DNA from: Gigaspora margarita
Lineage: Eukaryota; Glomeromycota; Glomeromycetes; Diversisporales; Gigasporaceae
Direction: 5' to 3'
Assembly: GCA_009809945.1 (NCBI GenBank)
Contig: WTPW01000195.1
Location: forward strand, 266,677-330,676
Length of the DNA: 64,000 bases
Shown here: piece by piece, positions 55,150-63,784 of the stretch
Layout: the number at the start of each line of letters is the position of its first letter
Position numbering within the stretch: the stretch's first letter is position 1
Made by a program: the position numbers and the translations under genes
Notes under the pieces: generated by a model
Told to the model about the DNA's origin: nothing
What the model saw: only the letters and a program-made list of their open reading frames with translations
Databases searched by the model: none

Positions 55150-55357
55150 CAATGTAAAAGTGATAGAAGATCTAAATTATAAACAAAAAAATAAACAAAG
55201 ATCTAATCTGATCTTGTACTACAATCATTAAAACATTTTGAAACAAATCGAAACATTTTAAAAATATTAATTAAATGCGTTCTTGGTATGATTTAGGATA
55301 CAGATCTACAGATCCAGCCCAGTCCTAAAATATTTCGAATATATTCAAAATATTAAA
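55150..55357 (-). repeat. Relative of 34500-34640, inverted
   Basis: GATCTAATCTGATCTTGTAC and CAGATCTACAGATCCAGCC are inverted matches to TGTACTACAAGATCAAATTAG (split TACAAGATCAAATTAG) and AGATCAGTAGATCTG at 34510-34615. Confidence 0.55.
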
Positions 55358-55513
55358 NNNNNNNNNNNNNNNNNNNNNNNNNNNNNNNNNNNNNNNNNNN
55401 NNNNNNNNNNNNNNNNNNNNNNNNNNNNNNNNNNNNNNNNNNNNNNNNNNNNNNNNNNNNNNNNNNNNNNNNNNNNNNNNNNNNNNNNNNNNNNNNNNNN
55501 NNNNNNNNNNNNN
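55358..55513. other. Assembly gap (156 N) next to a poly(T) run
   Basis: N run followed by about 50 T (55514-55568). The poly(T) could be a retroposon poly(A) tail on the minus strand or an assembly artefact. Confidence 0.95.
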
Positions 55514-55517
55514 TTTT

Positions 55518-55572
<55 letters not shown>

Positions 55573-55614
55573 GGTGATGTTCAAAACATTATGTAATCTT
55601 TAAAGATCTGTTAA

Positions 55615-55800
55615 TCATTATATATCATTTCAAATAATTCCGATTATAATCGATTTATAGATATATAACGATTTAATATAAAAAATGATATATATTGATT
55701 TAGATATATATCAATTTTTATCCAATTAATCGATATATAATGATATTTTATAATTGATATAAAACGATTAAATGTTATATATCAATTAATATCTATATAT
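55615..55800. repeat. ATCGAT/ATATCAATT block closing Z copy 2
   Basis: Degenerate ATATATCGAT and TTAATCGATATATAA words. It is inverted in layout to 53655-53870, suggesting block-bounded ends about 2.1 kb apart. Confidence 0.55.
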
Positions 55801-56349
55801 AAAATTTGCGTATAATAGGTGTATTTTGATATTTTAAACAAGTTTACTTAATAGCACTTTTGAGATTTATTTAGTAAAATTTAGTTTTTATATGTAGCAA
55901 CCACTAATGAATTTTTTAAGATTTTTTAAAAAATCAGAGGTAGCTTATTTTAGATAGTAGCTTATTTTCGGACATATAAAGTAAAAGTATATATAAAAAG
56001 TCTCTTTAAATTTTAAATATATATTCTTTGCATTTAATACTTTTTTGTTTAAAGCTTTAGTTCTTAATTTTAAGCAGGAGCTAAAAATCTTTTACTAAAG
56101 TTAACCAATTCTTTACTATGTTCTTTAAGTCAAATGAGTAATTCATTCTATATAATAATATAATTGGTCAAAATAATCTTTTGAAAATATAAAAAAAACT
56201 ATTAAGTAAAGGCTTCTTGTACTTTAATTGAAAGTTAAAGAGAAGGCTCTTTTGATTCTAATAGTAGTTAAATCATCAAAATTGGCTTAGTGGATTCCAA
56301 GATACTTGGAATCAAAAAAGATAATATAAGGATTTGCAAATTCACTATT

Positions 56350-57528
56350 TTTTTATTTTATTTTTATTTTTTTTATTTTTTGACGGACTTGCTAGCACTT
56401 AGCTAGAATACAAAAAAGTAATTTATAGCTAACTAGAAAACTAATTACTATTATAACTACCTGAATTAACATTCTAATATATAAGGCTAACATTACCCAG
56501 CTGCTTCTATGAGTGCTCAGATATGTCCTATNGCACCAATACTCCANAGAGATCAGATGTTCTAATGACAGTACCACCAAGAATATAGGATTTCTCTTCA
56601 AATCCTTTCCACCTAGCATCTATAGTGGGGTCGGATATTAATATCCATACTTAATCATACAAGAAAAAAAAAAGTAACAAGAAAATTTAAAGGAAAAGTA
56701 AAAAAATGTGGAAAAACTTCAAACCTTATATGAAATACCAAGTAATAACAAAACTAAATAATAAAAGGTGAGAGGAATGAAGAAAAAACCTATACTTATG
56801 ATGGAAATGACATATATTTTCGAAAGAAAAGAAGACAAAAAAAGAAAAAAAAGAAATGAAAAAACTAAAAAAAAATTTAATTCTATCCTCAAAAGTTAAA
56901 AATTATATAATACTGCACAGAGAAACGCTCTGCCAAAGTATTATATGTACATAAAAGAAAACTATGCCTAAAAGAACATTCTAGAAAGAAATTTTTATTC
57001 GATATTTCCTCCAAAGTACTTCACACGTGTCATTCATTGTTTATTTCGTAGGAACTGAAAACCACTTGTGACTTGATTTGAATTAGGTAGGCACATTCCT
57101 AATTTGAATAGAGTAAATATTGTCAATCTTTTGGAGAGGGTAAGCTGATTTTCCCACTTTTTGTAAAAATTTTGAAAAAACCAAAGAGAATATCGGGAGT
57201 GCAAAAACTTGCAAAGAGCGTAAGTTTTATGCTTTGTAGAATAATATATTCAACCAAAAGTATGTTTCTACTGAGACTTCCACAACCTTTGACAAAAAAC
57301 TTCAGGGTTGTTGCCCTACTACGTCTTCTATAGTAACAAAGTCTTCTGCCCGGAGAGCCAAACCCACAAGAAGTGTACTTTTTTATCTCTATTTCAGTCC
57401 ATCTTACATGCAATCTGAAACTCTTTATCCAAGCTGCTTCTGATAAAGTTTTTTATATGTAAATATATTAACTATAAAGTTTTCATAGATCAGTAGTTTG
57501 GAGAAGTTTTGGTTCAGAGGATCGTCCT
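56350..57528 (-). mobile_element. 1.18-kb polyadenylated retroposon with 14-bp duplication
   Basis: GCAAATTCACTATT flanks both sides (56336-56349, 57529-57542). On the minus strand it ends in an A-rich tail of more than 30 bp (56350-56381). Two open frames, 96 aa (57123-57413) and 75 aa (56392-56619), resemble no family I know. The first has basic and Cys/Gly features. This is a retrocopied transcript, either a processed pseudogene of a host gene or a non-autonomous LINE partner. Confidence 0.8.
57123..57413 (-). pseudogene. 96-aa frame inside the retroposon, unrecognised
   Basis: It begins MHVRWTEIEIKKYTSCGFGS and continues with a basic SPGRRLCYYRRRSR segment, then a hydrophobic stretch. 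It lies near the 5' side of the retrocopied unit. If the unit is a processed copy, this could be part of a former host coding sequence. No domain recognised. Confidence 0.3.
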
Positions 57529-58225
57529 GCAAATTCACTATTACACAAAGTATTATAAATTATATAATAGTGAATTTGCAGATTTTTCTTTGAATCCAAG
57601 TATCTTGAAATCCACTAAGCCAATTTTAATAATTTAGCTACTAGTAGAATCAGAAAAACCTCTTTTTAACCTTCAATTAGAACACAAAAAGCCTTTATTT
57701 AATAGCATCTTTATACTTTTAAAAGATTATTTTGACTAATTATATTATTATTTTTTTATATGTATCAAAGTTTCCACTTAGGGAAAAGGCTTTTATTCAA
57801 GTAAATCAGACCACGGGCGCCTCCAGGGGCACTCTAGCATTTGTTATATTGATGAGAGTACAACTAGCCACACTTGCAACTTTTGGTTGCCTATTTAAGT
57901 AGCCACTCGAAGGTCCTATACTAGCTGCCATACCTGCAACCCACATACCAGCATTGCCTATTTAAACCCTCTGGTCCCTGCTCCTCTTGCCAAGTTCTCC
58001 TTGTATCACTGGTACAGTCCTCCATTATATAAGTTAGTCAAGGCCAGTCCTGGATGTATTGCGAAATCCTCTTAGGACTAGTTTATTCTTACGGAATACT
58101 CAGTAGAGCAGTTTCTGTCCTATACAGATATTACCTATGCTTCAGTAACTTATGCTACCTACTTTCACCCTTGTGAGGTTCACTCCAATCCTGATATCCA
58201 CCACAACCTTCCTATCAGTCCTTTC

Positions 58226-58492
58226 TTAGTATCCCCAAACTTCCAAACCAGTTAGCTCAGAAGAGTTGGTCGGCCTGGCTTTAGGTGCCAAATGGGCTCC
58301 CTCCCCTTGGTACATGTTGCCAAAACACATGTCCTTTTCCTCTGATGTGACTCTGCCGGCCAGATGGTGGACCCCCTTCTCAAGAATCTTGTCGTCCAGT
58401 TCTCTGGCTCCAGTTTCTGATATTCCAATTATGGTAGCACTATTGAAGATCTTTGCTAATTTCTCACTCGGGACTTTCAAACAGGTATTCAT
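58226..58492 (-). CDS. 88-aa frame in the SINE body, unrecognised
   Basis: MNTCLKVPSEKLAKIFNSAT begins a protein-like frame with ISETGARELDDKILEKG and a Gly/Pro-containing end. The same stretch in SINE copy 2 is alignable, but its frame is disrupted and it lacks this start codon. It may be a chance frame or a captured exon. No family recognised. Confidence 0.3.
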   Translation of the reverse strand: MNTCLKVPSEKLAKIFNSATIIGISETGARELDDKILEKGVHHLAGRVTSEEKDMCFGNMYQGEGAHLAPKARPTNSSELTGLEVWGY

Positions 58493-58639
58493 TTTCTGAT
58501 CCTTGGATTTTTGTGTGCCCAGCGGCTCCTATTCAAGATGGTGTACCAAAGGATCTATGAGGAGAAATGGTTATGTAACACAGATCTATTTTTCAAAACA
58601 TCGCTAGTAGGATTTGAACCCTAGACCTGCTGCTTGGAG

Positions 58640-58676
58640 TGACAACTTAACAATTTCTCTAAGTCGCCACACTCCT
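58640..58676 (-). promoter_or_regulatory. tRNA-like Pol III A box of SINE copy 1
   Basis: Minus strand: TGTGGCGACTTAGAGAAATT. The B box GGTTCAAATCC is at about 58612-58622. The layout matches an internal tRNA-type promoter. Confidence 0.6.
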
Positions 58677-58794
58677 ACTAATTATATTATTATTTACTAA
58701 TTTGACTTAAAGCACATAGTAAAAAACTGGTCAACTTTAGTAAAAGATTTTTAACTGCTACTTAAAATTAAGAACTAAACTTTGAACAAAAGAG

Positions 58795-59020
58795 CAGTGT
58801 TGTATGTTTTGGCTATTTATAGTTTTTTTTGACTTGTTTATGTTCAAAATTGTCCAAATATCCAAGATTATTCAAATCTTGTTCAGGTTATAATAATTTA
58901 TAAATCTATCTAAAAAATATAAAACTATATATTTTTTAGATACTGAACACATTTTAGTTAAAATTTAAATAAGTTATCTTAATAAAATTTTAAGTAATTT
59001 TACTTTATTATCAACCGATT
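58795..59020. mobile_element. hAT-type MITE, truncated copy
   Basis: It begins CAGTGTTGTATGTTTTGGCT and follows the reverse complement of 59888-60167 up to TAATTTTACTTTATTAT near 59011. It lacks the last 55 bp or so. Confidence 0.75.
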
Positions 59021-59035
59021 TGTTATACTATTTAT

Positions 59036-60320
59036 TTATTTATTTTTTTGGTTTCAAAGTGTCCACTTTGAAACTTAGGATATTTTATTCAAGATACTAG
59101 GGCCATCAGTAACTGCATGAATGTCACTGGTATTTGTTACATTAATAAGGATCCAACTAGCCAAACATATACTTTTGGTATCTAATTTAAGTGTTCAGTT
59201 TAAGGTTCCACACTAGCTGCTATACCTGCAACCAAACTATGAAAATTGCCTATTTAAACCCTCTGATTCATGTCCCTCCTGCCAACCTATCTTGTATTAC
59301 TAGAACAGTTTAGGTAACTGGTCAGTCAGACAGTTTCAGATGCTTATCTGTTGTCTTTAGGACCCAGCTAGGTAATTCTAGTTCTATTATTCTTGAGGAA
59401 AACTTGGTAGAACAGTACCTGTCCCACCAGATATTCATCTATACTTTAGTAACAACTCACTCACCAAGGCTTGCACTTGCTGTCAGAGCTAACTATTAAA
59501 CCTCTACTAATACCTACTTCTGCCCTTGCAAGGTTCACTCTGATCCTAGTACCCACCTTACCATCCTACTAGTCCTTATACTAGATTCACAAACTTCCAA
59601 ACCAATTAGCCCAGAAGGGACAATATAGCTTTCTTTTCTTGGTACCTACTGCTAGAACATAGGTTCTTTTTCTCCAGTGTGACTCTAGTAGCCAGGTTGT
59701 GGACCTCCTCTTTGAGAGTCTTATTATCTGATTCTCTGGCTTTAGTTTCTAATATTCCAGCTTTGGTAGTACTATCAAAGATTTTTGCTACTTCCTTACT
59801 CAGAACTTGCCAAATGGGTTTCTATTTTTCTAGTTCCTTGGATTTTGTGCGCCCGAAAGCTCCTATTTGAGGTAGTCTACCAAGGGCCAGTGTTGTTATA
59901 AAACAGCTTTGAACAATGGTTTAAACAATTTTGAACAATTTTGAACAATTAAATAAAGTAAAATTACTTAAAATTTTATTAAAATAACCTATTTTAATTT
60001 TTACTGAAATGTGTTTAGCACCTAAAAAAATATATAGTTAGATATTTTTTAGATAGATTTATTAATTATTAAAGCCTGAACAAGCTTTGGAAAATCTTGG
60101 AAATTTGAACAATTTTGTATGTGAGCAAGCTAAAAAAGGCTGTGAACAGCCAAAACATACAACACTACCAAGGGCTACAGGTAATATACCTAACTGATCA
60201 ATAAGAAACAGTTACTAGAACACAGGTCTATTTTTCCAAAGCGTCACCATTAGGATTTGAACCCTAGACCTGCCACTTGGAGGTGACAATTTACCAATTT
60301 TTCTAAGTCACCATACTCTT
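59036..60320 (-). mobile_element. tRNA-headed SINE, copy 2 (about 1.0 kb plus a MITE)
   Basis: Flanks GTTATACTATTTAT (59022-59035) and GTCACACTATTTAT (60321-60334) match at 12 of 14 positions. The minus-strand head has TATGGTGACTTAGAAAAATT and B box GGTTCAAATCC (about 60252-60262). The body aligns with copy 1 throughout but is more diverged. A hAT MITE splits it at 59888-60167. Confidence 0.8.
59888..60167. mobile_element. hAT-type MITE in SINE copy 2 (280 bp)
   Basis: The ends CAGTGTTGTTATAAAACAGC and GCCAAAACATACAACACTA are flanked by a perfect 8-bp duplication CCAAGGGC (59880-59887, 60168-60175). The word TTTGAACAATTTTGAACAAT is repeated near the left end. Confidence 0.9.
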
Positions 60321-60351
60321 GTCACACTATTTATGACTAAGTTTTTTGTTA

Positions 60352-60945
60352 TATAAAGGAGAAAGGGGTATTCTGATGAAAAGGAGTTTTGTGATGAATT
60401 GGGATATCTTGTGATCCTATAATTAGATCTGAATAAAATTTAACCATTCAATTCCCCTGAGTGAAAAGAATTGAATAGTATAAATTTCAGCTGGTTCTAA
60501 TCACATATTTACTAAATACTACAAAAAATATACCAAATCGTCATAATACCTCTTTATATAGAATGCTATAACTAAAGGTATTTTAACAAACTTGGAATCT
60601 CTGAGTCCTATAATTAAAAATAAATAAAATTTGTACTATTCGATTCCTCTTGTTGAGAGGAATAGAATAATATAAATTTCATCCAGTTCTGATCACAGGA
60701 TTACAAAGTATTCCCAATTCATCACAATACTCCCAAGATCAAAATTTTCTTATTTTTTTAAAAAAATAATTTAAATTAAGATATGTTTGTGATCTAGTGA
60801 TCAGAATTAAATAATTTTGAGTTCATTAGACTCAGCTTGATAAGATGAATCAGAAAATTCCAAAATTGTTTGATTTGAATCAACATATTACAAGATATGA
60901 ACGAACCATTTTAACTTCATCAGAATACCCCTTTCTCATTATAAA
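60352..60945. mobile_element. TIR element with three hairpin modules
   Basis: TATAAAGGAGAAAGGGGTAT and ATACCCCTTTCTCATTATA are inverted ends. Three modules (60400-60510, 60585-60700, 60790-60890) each have an outer GTGATC-type stem and an inner AATTCCCCT/ATTCCTCTTGTTGAGAGGAAT-type stem, given here in short form. It is related to P1 at 4363-6257 (AAAGGGGTATTNTGA). Confidence 0.75.
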
Positions 60946-60964
60946 TATATAAAAAAATATATAA

Positions 60965-61245
60965 AATTACTATAAGATTTGAATTCATAATGTTTCTTCC
61001 CCTATATATTAATCTAAATTAAATTTTAGGAATATGGAACAAGGGAGAAAAAAAATTAAGTTTAAAAATCAGATTAAAATTTTGCCAATTTTGTACAAAA
61101 TGAAAATGTAACTTCACCAAAAACAAATATTTACCAATTTTAAGATAAGAAGCATATGTAAAAACATGCTCTTAACAACTTTACTTAGACAACAGAAGTA
61201 GGTTACCTTGTAAGAAAAATGGGTTATCTAGGACCCCAAATAATA
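60965..61245 (+). repeat. M-family copy (plus)
   Basis: AATTACTATAAGATTTGAAT, AGGAATATGGAACAAGGGAG, CACCAAAAACAAATATTTAC, AACAACTTTACTTAGACAAC and GTAGGTTACCTTGTAAG follow in the standard M order. Confidence 0.65.
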
Positions 61246-61735
61246 TATATAGATAAGGTGACTTTTAAATTTTTTATTAATTGCTATATGCAAGACTTTT
61301 TATAAGATCTGTACACAAAATATACCTTATATAAAAAAATTTTAAAAAAAATATGCAAAATCAATTTCTAATCTTATTTATAGTATAAAATTTTATATAA
61401 GCTATCATCTAGTAAATAAATATGGTGCATATTCACACTAATTTTTTAAACTCTGCCAGCAATCATTGAAGAAAATTTTTTTTATTTTCTGCGCAGATCA
61501 ACAATTAACAATTCAATAATCTGTACAGATTGTAAAAAATAAAAAAAATAACAAGATCAAATAATAAAAAATTACTATATAGCTCACCTAAGTATTAAAT
61601 ACTAGCTAATTTTTCATATATTAAAACAATAAATTCAAATATTCATATATTTTAACAATTTAATTTATTACAAAATACAAAAAAATAATTAAAAAAAATT
61701 AAAAAGAATAAATACAAATTATAACATAAACCTGA
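61246..61735. other. AT-rich, no gene seen
   Basis: No frame, TIR or tandem repeat recognised. It starts with GACCCCAAATAATATATATA, which recalls the GGACCCC ends of the 12801 family. Confidence 0.4.
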
Positions 61736-61736
61736 T

Positions 61737-61985
61737 TCTAACTATTATGCCACTTCCTAATATCAGCTATATCCCAACTATCATACTAAATCCTATACTA
61801 CAGTACTACCTATTATGCTACACTTCATACTAACTATTGTACTACTAACTATTATGCTACATCCCATACTATCTTGCTATATCCTGAACTATCATGCTAT
61901 ATCTATTGTGCTATGTACATTCTACTATTATACTATGTTCATTCTACTATCGCGCTATATTCAATTATACTACATTCGTTCTAAA
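61737..61985 (+). repeat. Degenerate minisatellite ACTATTATGCTACATCC
   Basis: About eleven units of 20-24 bp with CTATTATGCTACA and CCATACTAT words. The open frames here (61815-62139) are made by the repeat. Confidence 0.75.
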
Positions 61986-61989
61986 GAAA

Positions 61990-62345
61990 AAAAATGTTAG
62001 TACTGTAAAAAAAAGGACTGAAAAATTAACTAAATCGACCAATATCTTATACCAAAAGACACAAACACACACCAATAATGATAGCTCCAGTGATAGCTCT
62101 AATGGATTCCTCATCTACATTCTCAGCATCCAATTTTAGCACTCTAGCAAAGCATGAGCCTAAAATAAAAAAAAGAAGTGAGTAATAATAAATAAATAAA
62201 TATATATATATATAAAGAAACTAGAAACTTATCTGGCACCAATGATGAAAGAACTGGACTGCAAATCTCTAAAACTTCTACCAACACAAGTTTTTATCAT
62301 TTTTTAACTTTCAAGTTTTGATTTCTAAAGCACTTCCTTCTTGTA
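61990..62345. other. No gene recognised
   Basis: Mixed DNA with GATAGCTCCAGTGATAGCTC (a short direct repeat) near 62080. Short frames only. Confidence 0.4.
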
Positions 62346-62349
62346 AATA

Positions 62350-62930
62350 CTGTAATATTGTTCAAAACAATGACAAGAATTACACAATAAAATAAATAAA
62401 TATTAGTAAAAAAAAAAAAGAAAAAAAATCAAATGAATACTTATCTTTATACTACTTGTATAATTAGTGACCACCGCTACTTATTTAAATACAGTACCAA
62501 TATAAATAAATAAAATTAAAATAAATTAAGTAAAAAAAAATTAAAATAAATTAAAAATAATAATGTTAAAAAAATCATAATGTACTGTAATGTACTATTT
62601 AAATAAAAAGAAAATAATTTAAAAATAAGTTAAATATATATTAAATAAAATTAAATAATTTAAAAATAAAATAAATAAAAAAATGAAAAAATAATAACAG
62701 ATAAATAATAAAAAAAGAAAAAATAATAAAATAAAAAAAAATCAAAAAATATTAAAAATAAAATAAGATAGAATAAATAAAAAAAGAAAAAATTAAAAAG
62801 AAATTAAATAAAAATTAAAAAAAGTTAACAATAAAAAATGAAAAAAATTTTAAAAAAAAAATTTTAAATAAAAAAAATTAAAATAAATAAAAAAAACAAA
62901 AAAATAAATAAAAAAAATACGTAAGGCCAT
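62350..62930. repeat. AATAAATAAAA low-complexity tract
   Basis: Nearly pure A/T with AAATAAATAAAAA and AAAATTAAAA words over about 500 bp. Confidence 0.8.
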
Positions 62931-62944
62931 GTAATATTAATTAA

Positions 62945-63140
62945 TTGGTTCTCATAACCCGGCCGGGTCAAAATTTGAAAATTTTTATAAAAAACTTTTT
63001 TTATGTTTAAATAACCGGGTGAGTTTTTAAAAAAAAATTTAAAAAAATTTTACATATTGTTATATAAATTATAAATTTTTTTAAAAAAAAAAAACTGGCC
63101 AGCCAGGCTTATTTAAAAACTTTCATGTTACGAGAACCAA
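62945..63140. mobile_element. MITE with TTGGTTCTCATAAC ends
   Basis: TTGGTTCTCATAACCCGG and GTTACGAGAACCAA are inverted. TAA is on both sides (62942-62944, 63141-63143). The interior has GGCCGGGTC and CTGGCCAGCC words. Confidence 0.7.
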
Positions 63141-63143
63141 TAA

Positions 63144-63782
63144 ATTAAATTTGTGTAGTCTAATAAAAAAAGATTCAAAAAAAATATATTTTTAAAGGTA
63201 GAGGGTACTATTTTAAAATTATATACAATCTTAATGGTAATTTTTTTTTATGTTTAATTTATGAAAAATTATATTAAGTAACTAATTTTAATTCTTAAGA
63301 CAAGTTTGTAGAGAAGGTTTTTCTGATTATAATGGTAATAAAATCATTAAAATTGGTTAAAAACTCAGTAAAATATATATTAAGTTTGAATATTAAAATT
63401 TAGTAATAAAACTGACTAATAAATTTACGCAAATTGACCAATCAGAATTAGAAATTTTGTGCAACCCAAAAAATTTGGGCCAATACAGAAAAACTTTGTA
63501 ATATATACAACTATATTTTTTTAAAATATAGTAATAGTTCAAAATTTTACAATAATAGATAAATTGCTTTATTTATATTTTGTAAAATTTTAATAAAAAT
63601 TAGTTGTAATTTAAAAAAGTTTTATTAGTAGCATATATCAGTTTTATATGAAAATTTCAAAATACTATATAAAACTATATAAAATTGATCTATATACTCT
63701 CTATCTTTAAAAAAAGAATAAAAAAAAACGTAATAAGCAATTAGAAAAAAAAATAAAAAAAAATAAATAAAATTTTAAATAA
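63144..63782. other. AT-rich, module relic near 63300-63390
   Basis: TTTGTAGAGAAGGTTTTTCTG and AATGGTAATAAAATCATTAA recall element X (56225-56290). Otherwise nothing recognised. Confidence 0.4.
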
Positions 63783-63784
63783 AA

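Larger units (their letters stand above)
57754..58676 (-). mobile_element. tRNA-headed SINE, copy 1 (923 bp)
   Basis: A 19-bp duplication ACTAATTATATTATTATTT flanks it (57735-57753, 58677-58695). The minus-strand head has an A-box-like TGGCGACTTAGAG and a B box GGTTCAAATCC about 35-40 bp later, typical RNA polymerase III promoter parts. The unit ends in a short A-rich tail. The body is unusually long for a SINE and includes an 88-codon frame (58226-58492). Confidence 0.8.
56040..58794. mobile_element. TIR element X carrying two retroposons
   Basis: Left arm about 56040-56349 and right arm 57543-57753 plus 58696-58794 are inverted: GTTTAAAGCTTTAGTTCTTA, ATCTTTTACTAAAGTT and GGCTTAGTGGATTCCAAGAT pair. 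The centre is near 57562. The arms became separated by a polyadenylated retroposon (56350-57528) and a SINE (57754-58676). It contains the hairpin-module word TAGTAGTTAAATCATC. No transposase. Confidence 0.8.

Noticed and set aside
58600-60310. Genuine tRNA genes at the two GGTTCAAATCC sites
   Set aside because: Only A/B-box-like parts are present; acceptor and anticodon stems do not pair, and both lie at the head of retroposed units.
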